This document shows positions 1-11,854 of a DNA stretch of 64,000 bases, one piece after another (the stretch's first letter is position 1; each line of letters begins with the position of its first letter). Location: assembly GCA_030248215.1 (NCBI GenBank), contig JASANG010000896.1, positions 1 through 64,000 of the forward strand. The letters are read 5' to 3'. The notes under the pieces are model-generated. The model saw nothing but the letters and a program-made list of their open reading frames with translations. It ran no database searches and was not told where the DNA came from. Origin of the DNA: Enoplolaimus lenunculus (lineage: Eukaryota > Nematoda > Enoplea > Enoplida > Thoracostomopsidae). Made by a program: the position numbers and the translations under genes.

Positions 1-3000
1 AAAACAACAGTTGTGTGACAACTGTAGAATTTATTCCGGTTTGTACTTACGAAGTCTTATCCCTAGGTTTAGGTTTAGGTTAAGGCTCACGTTTGGCTTT
101 AGCTAAAACGCAAAGGCTTAGGTGTGAAGGCTTAATTTCAGGCAAAGGCTTAGGCTTAGGCTGAGAGTTAACCTATTCGTAAGCTAGTGTGTATGTGCAA
201 ATCTGTCAAGGAGAAACTGTACAAGAAACGACACTTCTTTACTTTCCCGCATAAGGAAAAACTCCGTTTGCAGAAAAAAATTTTGGCTCTTGTTCACTTT
301 CTCCATTTATTTAAGATTTGGGTTTAGGCTTGGGCAAGGTTACAGGCTTCGCTTTGGCTTAACAATTTGAAAAGCCTTTCCGAAATCTCCAACCTTATGC
401 ATAACTTCAGAATAAGATTAAAAATCCAAACGCATTTGTATCAAATTCTTACCATTATACCCTTTTTTGATGCAATCTAATTGCAGTTGAACTTGTTTCA
501 ATAGCGTGAACTTGCTTACAACACTATGAACTCTAAAAATTGTTTTGTTCATATGAATGTTTCAGAAACTAATAATTTGGACGGTTTCTGACGCTAATGT
601 TCTTTGTGCTTTTTCAGGTTTACATCAAACGACAGCGGTCGTCTAGTTTACCATACTACTTGTAGCTTGTGATGGGTACGGTAATTGCTGTGATATATTA
701 TATGCATACAACAACGTCATTCAAATTTCATATTCCTGTATTTAGTCTAAAAAATCACTAATGTTTTTTAGTTCATAACGCTAAAATTTCATGAAATTTC
801 CATGAAAACATGAAACTAAAAAAACTACATACTCTCACGGATGGATCGCTTCCAAAATAACGCAACTAGTTACATGCGACCGCTACGTAAAGCATCGTTG
901 ATGATTGCTATTGCAGTAGTTGTTATGTTGAAAATGTTGCGCAAACAAAAAAATACCATTCAATTCAAAATAGTTCATTTAAAATTCTAAAATATTAAAC
1001 TTTGGTGCTTTTCATGTTTATAGTACGAATTCACAGCACTGTTGCTGAACAAGATCACGACAAAATATTGATCCTCAAGCTTTCGCTTTGGCTTTCATTA
1101 GGCTTATAATTCAGGCTTACGATTTGGCGTTTACACGAAAATGGCTTGGGCGCAACTGGTTGAGGTCTACTTGCATTAGGTTTGTGGTTCTTCTTTCGAT
1201 TTAGACCTAGGTTTAGATCCTTGCTTAGTGTTTTTATGTTTTCTGCTCGATCATAAACTAAGTAGTAGGGAATATTCCAGTGTAACATTTTAAGCGTGAA
1301 TTATCTACTTGCATAAATTGTTTTCTAGCGCCTATGTATATAGTGAGTCAATATTTCTAATTTTAAATAATTTTAATTTATATATACTCCTTAAAACCGA
1401 AAGTGCATAATACAAGACTGTGCAACTCTTGTGGCTCCGCATGGTACAAAATGTAACACCGGCTGTTTCTTTTTTAACCGACCCCCTTGTTTTGAGAGGG
1501 GGTTGCTATTACATAAATTACCCGAAATGACACCGCACACATAAGTGTCATGGATCGTACCGGTTGCACCCCCCTCTAAATAAAGGGGGTAGAGCAAAAA
1601 CGCAACGCGTGCCGGGTACATTCTTTTCTACGCAGAACGTAAGTTCCCAGTTGCATACTCTTGTTGAACTACGCATTATCCACTCTTGATAAAACTAAAG
1701 CTAACCTAAGCTAATCAAAATGTTTCGATTTGCAGACAATACAGTAGCGTTTCCATGAGTTTATCTTTAAAAAAGCTAAACCGCTATCGAGTTTGTTATT
1801 AGTCGCAAATCAACTAATAACCAGTTATTAACTTTTAACACAATAATCATTGCTATCTCCAGGATTGCAGCGGAAACAAAATTTGATCATAATCGTAAAC
1901 GGAGTCGAAATTCGATTTTCTTGCCTTAACTGATGTCGGACCCAAAACTAAAATTCAGCCAGAGAATTTCATTCCGGAAATCGAATTTTGTTAAACCGCA
2001 TCTCCTTCCTTAGAATACATCGCTGATAGCTCAAGTTTTGCCAACTTGAAAGTTAAGGCGTATCTGGTTAGCTTGGATGAGCTGAGATTATTCCATGTTT
2101 TTATTTCTGTCCTGCGCCGTTCCAGAGAATTTTGGCTAGGTCCTTCCATGACGATCGCAGCGGTAAATTTAAATCTGCTTGTTTACGATGCAACCATTAA
2201 ATTTAACTGTAGTGGTAACCATGTTTACCTATGATAATTACTGTTTATTAAATCAGTGTTTGACTCACTTATACTGTCGATGAGCAGTGATGTGTGCCAG
2301 GCAGAGTAACAATTTTCAAAACAATCAATAAAGTTGTTTACGTCCTATAAGCTTTGATTCAATAGCTGTTTAGCCTTGTTGCCAGAGATAAACTTAATAT
2401 TTAACAATTTCTGATGGTTGACTCGTAAATAATTTCCCACTCCCAGGAACCATTTAAACCCAGGTAGGGTGCAGCATAAATAAGACGGGGTAAGTGGTGT
2501 GTTTCTCTACGTTTTCTCTATGGTCTACGTTTAACTAAGAATTATACTACATGTCATGTTGTTAACAGGGTGTAACAACTTGCTATATTTATGTTGATGA
2601 TAACCGTACTAACTGCTAAAAAATATGCTTAAATGGAACAAATCGGCCTGCGTGCCCCCTGTTCGATGTTTAGCCCAAAGTTAAGGACCACGCTACCGCT
2701 ATACCTGTGGTCATTGTAACAAATTCATATACTGGTATATGTGTACATGTATTACTGCTATCTTTTTTCGTTACATACAGTTACCGTGCACCAGGGTGCA
2801 ACCGGAATTGCGGTTCTGGTAGGGAAATCCGGTATTTCTCACTTTCCTTTTCCGGTAAAAATCCGTTTTTTGACCGGAATTTTTCGGAATGTTCGGTATT
2901 GAAATTTTTTCTCATTCAAAAATTTAAGACAAATTGGCTGTTTACAGCATTAGAAGCGATAAAATGGCATTAAAAATAAATTTTCGGCAATAAGTGTTTT

Positions 3001-3413
3001 TATTTTCCTATTCCGGCTACGGTTCCGGTATTTTTCACCTTTCCGGTTCCGGTTCCGGTATTTTAAAATTCCGGTTGCATCCTGCCGTGCACATATATCG
3101 ACATGATATGGAAAAGGTTTACCTAATTATGAAAATAAACCAATATATACCTAATAATTCCTGACACAATGAGTCGATCACATCAAACCATTCATACATC
3201 ATTCACAATAACTCGTGCCCAATCCTGCAACACTACATTTTTTACTAAACTTACCTTGTGTGAACACAGACAATTTATACACGAAAAATTATCCCTGTAC
3301 ATAAAGTATTACTTGACAGAAATATAAAATATAGAAGATGAATACCGTTTTTGGTTAATAACTTTACTTTAGGTACAACTTTAATTAACGATTTAGTTTA
3401 ACATAAATGTGAC
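1..3413. other. Intergenic region with degenerate TTAGGC tracts
   Basis: No gene could be supported here on either strand; open frames are short and lack credible splice partners. Positions 55-175 hold a degenerate run of TTTAGG/TTAGGC units, and 320-365 and 1085-1225 hold older, more scattered GGCTTA units. A pair of C- and G-run tracts at about 1475-1505 and 1565-1595 could pair with each other. A hAT-like element (2792-3084) is listed separately. A TTATA-rich stretch at about 1370-1390 is not interpreted. Confidence 0.5.
2792..3084 (+). mobile_element. hAT-like non-autonomous element, exact 8-bp target duplication
   Basis: The element starts CAGGGTGCAACCGGAATT and ends AATTCCGGTTGCATCCTG, an almost perfect terminal inverted repeat. 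It is flanked on both sides by CCGTGCAC (2784-2791 and 3085-3092), an exact 8-bp target-site duplication. Just inside the right end the motif CCGGTT/TTCCGG is iterated several times, and the left end has scattered CCGGTA and CCGGAA motifs. There is no coding capacity in its 293 bp. Ends of the form CA-GGG with 8-bp duplications are typical of the hAT superfamily, so it was probably moved by a transposase in trans. Confidence 0.85.
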
Positions 3414-6400
3414 ATGAAGCAGAAACTGCCATTCATATCGAATTTGGTTCATGCAACAGTGGTACTAGTGCTATTTTGTCAGGTACGCCAACTGTTACTT
3501 GTTTTAGTCAGCCCTCAGCCGTCCTTCGTTACCGATATATAACGTATTGCAACTATCCGTGCAATTGAACGTTAATTTGTGTAATAAAAACTTGAACGGT
3601 AATGCAAGGTTATACTTAGGAATGTTCTTATTGACTGGGACTCAAAATGGGAACATCCCTTATATCACTCCGTCTTACTCGGATTACTGCAATACTTGAG
3701 TGGAAACGGTGCATATATTTAGAGGAGTGGGCAACTATATTTTGAACAACTTTTATTGATTTAAGGTCGGTGGTGAAAAACCAAATCAAGATCAGCCAAA
3801 AATTGATATGGAAGCTGTACGGGATCTCATACTGGCGCAGATGAGAAGTAAAAACAAGTTACATGATGCAGGGTGATGATGTTAAATTGCAGCTGAAATT
3901 GTAATTTGTGTCGTTTTTATTCATAAACTGAAACCTCATTTTAACCCGTTCTCACATTGAGCTGCCCGTAGGCAACTCAGCGCAGTGTATATACGTTAAA
4001 TAGAATATATCGCACCGTGTTTAACAATTGCAACACGTATACATAGTACTACATCACCACAAGACGTGAGAGCCCCCTCGGGCTCGAGCGTTAAGCTCCT
4101 ATAGCTGAGTGGTGATGTATACGCCTCCCAATCCAGTCACTGGTGTTCGAATCCTAGCATAAAAGTAGGTCTCAGGGGAAATAGAAAATATTCATGTGAG
4201 AAAGGGTTAAGCGAAAAATTTTTCAGTAAAATATCTTTAAGCGAAAAATTTTCAGTTTAATATCTTCAAACGTATGCTTGCTGCAGGTTGTAATCCCTTC
4301 TCACATGTAAATTTAAGTTTCATCTCAGATAATTTCAAGCTAGATTCTTACTCCGGACGCTGGGCTGAGAGGCGTTTATCATCGCCACTCACCAGTACAC
4401 TATCCAGCTATGGGAATTTTTCGCTCAAACGCGAAGGGATTCTCATGGCGTATAAAGCACTGTGTAACACCTGTAATTGTTAAATACTGCACATTGTGCA
4501 TTATTTCGCGTATTAGGTTGCACAAAGTTACTTACTTATAAAAACAATGGCGATAAAAGCACTCTTAAAACTAGGGGACAGTTTACGCAGTTTGAGACGT
4601 GGCAAACCTATTACCAAATGACGATGTACGCTACATCCATCTAAAAATACGGCCTGTTCTTTTAGAGCATACAACGAACACAAAAACAAAAATCGGATCT
4701 TCATCGCAGCTTTCGGAAACATTAATAGCAAAAAGCAACCGCAACAAAGAAACATGCGATCGACTTAAACGTGAGTTGGTATCACTTCAGCATGAGATGA
4801 ATACAACAAATATGGACAAGCTAAAAGACTTGAAACTACGACGAGCGGATTTATTCAATCGACGGCTATCAAACTGTGGAAAGGCACTTCAACGAACACT
4901 AGTTGCGGTGCGAGCAATGCAACAAACTCGACAACACAGTGTTGGTTTAAACATAACCCAATCAAATTTGCTCCAAGTCCGGATTGAAAATTCAATCAAT
5001 TCAATTGAACGACGAGTTGAAACACTGCTCAGCGAAGACTGTCCGAATGTCATTGGAGCTTTAACGGATGATCGATCGCTGTTTCTGCAAAACCAAGATG
5101 CTAAGCAAAAGTTGGAACACCATAAATTGCGAGCGCTAGAATCGTGTGCAAATTTAGCCAAAAGCAACGCGAAAATAAAGCAGTTTCGAGCTGTTCGCTT
5201 GTTCGCTGATGCAAAACAATCTAAAGTATCACGAAGAACACTGGAAAACGCTGCAAACGCAAATATTGGTCAAATTCAGGCGTTACTGGACAGCTATAAA
5301 TTTCGATCACAAAAAATAGCATCAGAAGAAAACCTTGGAAAGAGCGGAAACCAAGAGTTAAAAGCTGAGCAAACCAGATATCGGCAGTACAGTCAACACG
5401 AGGGCAACGAAATTGTCCGTGCGATTGACAGACAACTTGAAGAAATACAAACAGCTCAAGCTCAACGAAACTTACCGACAAACGTCCGAAATGCGCTGAA
5501 ACGAGCTAAAACTGCAGCAAATGGAGCGAAACAAAACGCAAAACAAGCCATCTATAATAGCAGAGTAATTCATCAACTGGAAACCTATTATAGCGACACG
5601 TCAGCAACTAGCGAAGCCGAAATGGAAAAACTGTTATTGAAGGATGTGGCACAAGTCAGAAACGATCTTAATTCTCACGTCCGCCAAACTGGCAACGTTG
5701 CAAAACGAGTTGAGGCCCGGATTCCAAGAGGTGGATACTCAAACATTACTGAAAAAGGTCGCTCGTCAACGAGGACGCTACTCAATACTCAACTGGATTC
5801 GGCGGAAGCAGAGTTGGCTCTGGCACAGTTCGAAATACGCGAAATTCAGACGAAGATTGCTCATCTTGAACGAAGCGATGAAATAAGTCCAGAATCACTG
5901 GACGCGTTGAGAGCACGGCTAAAATCAGCGGTTTCTCGAATTCGTGGGGTGCGTTCAAAGGTCGATAATATGGCAACAACAGCGGCGACCAAACTGACGA
6001 TTCCTGCATCAAACGAAAACAACATCAATGAAGGAAATCGAGAAGAAGAGCGGCAACAAAATCGACAAATTTCGCGACGACTTACAACAATAACGGAAAC
6101 TCTGGTTCAGTTGACGTCAACCGCAACTCGAGCATACGACGATTTGATTGTTGCGGGAGAAACCGGAGCTGCATTGGTGTCAGATGAAATGGATCAAAAG
6201 AAATACGCAAATGTCATTGGCAATGCAATTGAAGATCAAGCAGACTTGGTAACCCCGACCATTAACGTTGGAGAAAGTATGCTAAAGCTGGTCAAAGCAA
6301 GAAAATCATTCGACGCCGCGAATGGGATTGAGAGACGACAGTTGGACAACATCGCTGTTTCGTTGATGAGCGATATTCGCGGGAAATTGTCTGATGAACA

Positions 6401-6554
6401 CCAGCGATTGACTGCAAACAATGGACATGCAGCGGCGAAAGATTCAGTAAAAACACGAGTTGAAAACGCTGGTCACAAAATTGACGAAGAACGTCGCTCG
6501 TTACAAGAACGAATTGATGCATTGAAACGAAAATTGGGCATTGAAAACAATTAA
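3414..6554 (+). CDS. Secreted long coiled-coil protein, family unknown
   Basis: Three exons: 3414-3482, 3766-3847 and 4666-6554 (phases 0 and 1), giving 679 residues. Exon 1 encodes a signal peptide (MKQKLPF..., hydrophobic run VVLVLFC) and ends CAG|gtacgc. Exon 2 encodes VGGEKPNQDQPKIDMEAVRDLILAQMR. Exon 3 follows a good acceptor (cctgttcttttag) and keeps the frame. The long third exon is rich in Ala, Arg, Gln, Asn and Glu, with heptad-like hydrophobic spacing over nearly its whole length (for example the C-terminal DEERRSLQERIDALKRKLG), so an extended alpha-helical rod is expected. No enzyme, lectin or laminin-type globular domain was recognised. The long frame has no ATG near its 5' end, which supports the spliced start. 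Intron 1 holds a TA-element remnant and intron 2 a tRNA-like sequence. The export and coiled-coil calls come from the sequence; function is unknown, and a structural or host-interaction protein is only a guess. Confidence 0.7.
3505..3695 (+). mobile_element. Remnant of the TA-type MITE (family A)
   Basis: It lies in intron 1 of the coiled-coil gene. It matches the interior and right part of the full family-A copies (48193-48619), with shared text such as CCGTCCTTCGTTAC, GCAAGGTTATACTTAGGAATG and GACTGGGACTCAAAATGGG. The left end and the middle are missing, so this is an old deleted copy. Confidence 0.65.
4092..4170 (+). repeat. tRNA-like sequence, probably SINE head or tRNA relic
   Basis: TAGCTGAGTGGT at about 4099 fits the RNA polymerase III A box, and GGTGTTCGAATCC at about 4147 fits the B box at about the spacing of a tRNA gene. 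The T arm pairs poorly (about four base pairs with an oversized loop) and the 3' acceptor strand does not match the 5' strand, so it is not a functional tRNA. It lies in intron 2 of the coiled-coil gene on the same strand. A tRNA-derived SINE head is the likeliest reading. Confidence 0.4.
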
Positions 6555-6845
6555 TATTTTCTGTGATGATTATTTTCTGTTTCATTTGAGAACCTTAAGT
6601 TCAAGCTATACAAAAAACCAGGGACTTTTGCATGATTATATTATCAATTAGTATACTGAATAATTTCAAAGTTTAAGCCAATGCGCAACTGCGAATGCAG
6701 TTTTACGAATAATTTGCAGGGTGTAGGTATAAGTATATTAATCGGATAGTAAAAATAACTGAACCAGAAACTAATGGTCATCAAAATTACGGAAACGAGA
6801 AGGGGTACAGATTTTTACCGGAAACGAAAACGGATATGTGGTTAC

Positions 6846-7601
6846 CAGGGTGTAACCGGATATCCGCTTTTGTTTCCGGTAAAATTGGGTATCCGTTTCC
6901 GTTTCTGTGATAGAAATACCAAAATTATATTTATTTTTGAGCAAAAAATTAGTTACTGTAGTGACCCGAATAAGAGGAGGGATTGATATTAATTTTGCCT
7001 CTCCAGATGGTACCCCCCTTGTTATTTGGTTACGGACTGTTATTTATTTTTAACCCACGCTCCGCCGCCCTTCGTTACTGATATACCGGTACTGCAATTA
7101 TCCGTTGAATTAAACGTTTATTTGTTTTGTGTCAATAGCTTGAGTGATAATACAAGGATATACTTAGGAATGCACTTTCAAAATTTAAGTACGCTTTAAA
7201 GTTTCGAACTCAAATTATTCGGTCTTGAAGTCATTTATGCACTACAATTAGGGTTAATTGACATTTAAGGACTCTAATCAGGGTTCTGGGACTACATCCG
7301 CTTACGGACTCTTATTAGGGATACGGACTCCTATTGATTCGGACTCAAAATATGGACCCCCTCTTATTAACCCCCTCTTATTCGGGTCAATACGGTATAA
7401 ATTTCGTGTATCTCGCAATTTTGCACTACAGATACGCTGCAATTGTTTGAAATAAAAGAAAACCTGTGAATATCTGCGCGTCTCAATTGTTAGCAGGAAC
7501 AGAAAAGATCTTTTAAACTTTTATTCTGTAATACCGTTTTCCGTTTCCGTTAGTTCGATCACTACCCGTTTCCGATATTTTTACTATCCGTTTACACCCT
7601 G
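6846..7601 (+). mobile_element. hAT-like element interrupted by a nested MITE
   Basis: It starts CAGGGTGTAACCGGATATCC and ends ATCCGTTTACACCCTG, with iterated TTTCCG/CCGTTT hexamers just inside both ends. The flanks GTGGTTAC and CCGGTTAA share a GGTTA core, which may be a decayed 8-bp duplication. The middle (6956-7395) is a separate TA-type element that inserted later. A further CAGGGTG end lies upstream at 6717, so more than one copy may be overlaid here. Confidence 0.7.
6956..7395 (+). mobile_element. TA-type MITE (family A), full length, nested
   Basis: The copy starts CTGTAGTGACCCGAATAAGA, ends in the complementary ...TCTTATTCGGGTCAATACGG, and is flanked by TA on both sides (6954-6955 and 7396-7397). 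It is about 440 bp with no coding capacity. TA duplications suggest mobilisation by a Tc1/mariner-type transposase. It interrupts the hAT-like element at 6846-7601, so it is the younger insertion. Confidence 0.8.
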
Positions 7602-7767
7602 CCGGTTAATACACCATGATTGCAATGCAAACCTGCAATTAACACAACCTCGGTGTCCGGAAAAAATCACATATTCCGTTTTATAAGCGGCTGCAATATT
7701 ATAAACACTTTTAGCAGCTAGTGCGTTCCATAACGAAAATAGAATCATTGCCAGACGACAGCGTGTA

Positions 7768-7960
7768 CTGTAGTGACCCGAGTAAGAGGGTGGGGGACTG
7801 ATATTTATTTGGCCTCTCGAGATGGTGCCCCCTATTATTCGGTTACGGACTGTTATTTATTTTCAACCCCCTCCGCCACCCTTCGTTACTGACATATATC
7901 CGTTATGCAACTGTCCATTGAATTAATTGACATTTATGTACTCTAATTAGGGTTTAGGGA
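7768..7960 (+). mobile_element. TA-type MITE (family A), right part missing
   Basis: The left end CTGTAGTGACCCGAGTAAGA follows TA at 7766-7767. Similarity to the family continues through the conserved GGTTACGGACTGTTATTTAT block and an interior TTAGGGTTTAGGGACT block. The right terminal repeat is absent apart from a stray TACTGTAG at about 7970. Confidence 0.7.
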
Positions 7961-10829
7961 CTATCAGCATACTGTAGATCCCTTTGCCGGAGGTTACAGC
8001 TATTTCGGCAGTAAAATTTTGCATAATTTTGCAAAATTTAGCTGTTTAGCGCGTTTCGTTTTACCTTTGTCACAATTTTCACTAAAGAATTTCCGAAAGT
8101 TCGCAGAACATATTAGAGTAAAACCAAACAACTTAGCAACATATTGCAGATATTGGCTAAAGTTAACCCTCACCTTCAGCTCCGGCTCCGGCTCTGGCAA
8201 GTTTAGTTGACATTCGGCTCCGGTATTTTTTACCTCCGGTTGCACCCTGGACATCCAGTGACCAAGCCGCAGTTTTAACAGGACGAAACACTATCCGTTT
8301 CTGATATTTTTTACTATCTTTCATATTCTTATGTTTGGCTTTGTGCGTCCAAGCTAGCGAAAGATTGTGCCGTTAAACAAAGAACACTTAGAGAACGTTT
8401 TTCGCGGAAAACATGAGCAGCGAACACACGCTTGGTTAAAAAAACCATTCTAACTCTTGAGTAAAAAAAGAGCTGGTCGGACTTATTTTTGAACGGCAAC
8501 AAAGCGGTTTCCCGTTTGATGTTTCGTAACTTCGGTGTTTGATACCAAATTCCTTTATATACTATAAATAACCGTCTTCGATTGGCGACTGGCGTTTAAA
8601 AAGTAAACTCCCGACATTGCGCTTAAAACGCCGGAAACAACATCAATTAATCGAATCCTAGCGACGGAGCGCGGACGATTGTACCCTGCCTTACACCATG
8701 GTTACCAGGGTGTAACCGAAGCTTTGCCTGCTGCTTCGGTAAAATTTTAGCAATATCGGCACTCAGCAGTGAACTTCTGCATTGCTTTGCAGAGTTTGTC
8801 GCGTTTGGGTTTTGATTTTGGAATAGTTTTGAGGAAATAATTGTTAAAATTTTGTAAAAAAATAAGCGTAAAGCAAAGCGATTTAACAACACATTACAGA
8901 TTTTTGCTCAATGACCAAATTAAACATCATGTTTAGCTACCTAAATTCATATCACCTCCGACTCCGGTATTTTCACCTACACCCGGGATTTTTATTATAA
9001 TTGTCGGTTTTTTGTTAAAACCCCATTTCAAGAATTGTTCAAACAGGATCTTTTGCAAATTAAGATAACCAGGGTGTAACCGGATAGTAAATATAACGGA
9101 AACTGAACGGGACGCGAGTTTTACCTGTAACGGATATCCAAATACACGTAACCAGAATCAAATGTCCGGTAACAACCTGCGGACATTCCTGATATATATT
9201 GAATTTAGAGGCTCGTATACAGATGTTTTGTTTTAGCCGAACAAAAAGAACATCAGAATACAAACATACTCGCCAATGCATTGCTTCCCTTTAATTCTGA
9301 AATTCGGACGCATGCTTTTACTGGTACGGTATTGGGCAGTTTTAGAAATTTTAAATGCCAAATTTCTCCACAAAAAGAAGCTTAAGGAGTTGCAGAAAAT
9401 AGAAACAGCCCGAAGACTATACACTGGAAAAATGATGAGTCAAATTGACTCTCTCCGAAACCGGATCTACGGGACTACACAAAATGAGTCAAATTCGACT
9501 CCGCCAGAATCAAATGTGCAACTAAGTGAGTCGAACTTGACTCTGGCTGAGTCAAATTTGATTCAATCTTCAAACCGACAAATTGCAGTATGCATATATA
9601 TACGCGTATAGAAAAATGTCTGATTCTTGAGCAATTTATATATACAGCTGTATAATTATGATTAAAATCATGAAATTTCCTGTACTTAAAACCCAAAGTT
9701 TATTTACATCCTGATATGTACACAAAATGTTATGCAAACATTAGCGAAATGAAAACAAACGATTAAACGAACGAGAAAATAGCAAATGACAAATTACGCA
9801 AGCAACAAAAAAGAAAAATTGCGTAAGCCTATAACACAACACTCAAAAATAACGCAGTACAGAATATATATACTGCAAAAAGTGGAAGGTTGACCGGTTC
9901 AAGAAATTTGTGGTTTCAGGGCCAAAAATTGCTGATAACGTTCCAATAAAGTTCCATAAAGACATACATAACGTGATGAACTCGTGCAGCACAAAAAATG
10001 TATATCTATTGTCACTTTGGTATACTTATTGAAAATAACCAACATTTCGTCACATACATTTTTGCTTTACAGCACATCTGTTTTTCAGTAGATTTCTCTC
10101 ACAACCATTATCAGGTTGTGTAACGTTTTGTGATATATATTCACATATATTTTTACCTTTATGTTTAAAGGCTATGGTCGTAGCCAAAATATAATTTCAA
10201 GAAGGTTTTTTGCGAATGAGGTTAAGAGCCTTCTCAGTCTTTAGCAAATTTGGGGGATATATCCTCTATTCCTCCTTTGTACATGCCCTTGCGAATATTA
10301 TATAGATGTTCTTAGTAGGATCACTCGATCAAATACTAACGCAAAATATTACGCAAACATGAAAGTGCATAAATACCAAAAAGGTTATAAAACAATACGA
10401 CTGCAATGTTCATTGAAGAAATTGTCGCGCAGTCGATAGCTGAACTTCCATATGTACTACTTAAAGTGAGTTATGTATGTAATTGCTTCGTCGTCCTCGT
10501 ACAACAACAACGACAATAGGAGCAGGAACAAAAACAAAATCAACAGAATACACATCAACAACAATGCAAAGTCTCCTCTTATGTCTACGATACAAACATC
10601 AAACCAACAATGTCCTAGCCATCCACGTCAACCACAACCTCGCAATCACAACAATATCTACATCAACAATTGCATCACCGACCTCTGTAATGCGCCGAAA
10701 TCGGCACTATCCCAATCGCAACACCAACGACGCACAAAACTCATTTTCCGGCACATCAACACCACAACCCCTTTTCCAACCACAATAACAATTCTTTTCA
10801 AACAAAAATTAGCACACAATGCTCCAACA

Positions 10830-11835
10830 TCCGCTACTTACATTGGAATGCTGACGGTCTCAATCCAAAACTCCACGAATTGTCTCACCTCGAAAACGAC
10901 ATGGACATTCACATCTGGCTCGTTCAGAAAACCAAAATCATAACTTCAGATAAACCATCTACCAGCAAAATCAAAAACAATTATTTGCCGTATGGCCCTC
11001 AAGCGGTGGCTTTATAACCTACATTTGTCAATACACTACTTTCAAATGTCTTATAGTCTTTACGATGCTGAGGTTAACAATGGCCACAATCCTCATTACG
11101 GGCGAAAGTCAAGGTATTAAGGTTCTTCATAAGTCCAAAGACTTTACCAACCTCTTAAATGTCTCCTGGCCACCTATACGCTCAAGTCAAAACGAAATTC
11201 GCAAGCACTCTACAGACATTAGTTTTTTTTCGCTTGAACAAAACACATCGTTTTCGGCAACTTTAAAGATCACTCAAAAATGTGAAACGAACGTGCTGAT
11301 TCGGACAATTCTGCCCTCGTGTAAGAATCCTGGCTCGTAGACGATTCTTTTACGTTGTGCAACGAATCGTGGCTCAGCACAAAATGATACCGATAACAGG
11401 TAACAGCGACTTATCGCTAGATGTTAAGTTCGCGCACAACACTACGTTGGCGAAAATCAGTGTGTCAACAACAACAGATATGCTCCATATTGTAGTCACG
11501 AATGAATCAAAAAACGATCATTTGTCTGCTGCATCGTCTAGCGTCAAGTTTTACCTTCCACGATGGCGTTTCATCGGCTGACTGGACTTCCCATCAAAAC
11601 CACATATACGATCGTCTATCGCGTTAGCTTTTCAGCAACAACTCGCAACTTGCTGCTACGTTGCTCAGCTCTATTCTACTAAGCGCCACCAATTGTTCTA
11701 TACCGCGCTGCTCAGAGAAAAAGTGGCAGCAATGGAAAATCAACCATGGTGGATCAAAGTTTTTGTAACTGCTATCAAGCATCGTAATCACCTGGTCCAT
11801 AACATCAGCAAAAACGGTCAAACATAAATTGAATT
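10830..11835 (+). mobile_element. Decayed non-LTR retrotransposon (LINE), endonuclease region
   Basis: A frame at 10830-11020 reads IRYLHWNADGLNPKLHEL followed by DMDIHIWLVQKTKI. This matches the start of the apurinic-type endonuclease domain of Jockey/CR1-like LINEs (family pattern: QWNANGL...HEL...IDI..IQET). Farther on, TTTDMLHIVVTNESKNDHLSA at about 11475-11535 resembles the D-x-V-x-T-N...SDHLP end of the domain. ENQPWWIKVFVTAIKHRNHL at about 11730-11790 resembles the PWW linker before the reverse transcriptase. The frame is broken by stops and shifts, and no reverse transcriptase follows. A simple-sequence tract begins where it should be. It is an old inactive copy. Confidence 0.65.
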
Positions 11836-11854
11836 GACGCTTGCAATCACCTTC

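Noticed and set aside
55-175. A true chromosome end or telomere
   Set aside because: The TTTAGG/TTAGGC units are degenerate and internal, and the window continues on both sides. The other TTAGGC tracts lie within bounded transposons.
4092-4170. Functional tRNA gene
   Set aside because: The boxes match, but the T arm and acceptor stem do not pair properly.
4599-4665. 5' extension of the long coiled-coil frame from a GTG codon
   Set aside because: Animal genes do not normally start at GTG. A strong acceptor at 4661-4665 joins the frame in phase to a signal-peptide exon instead.
9276-9611. 111-codon plus frame as a gene
   Set aside because: Its second half is encoded by the GAGTCAAA palindrome cluster and its first half is AT-rich with no splice partner.
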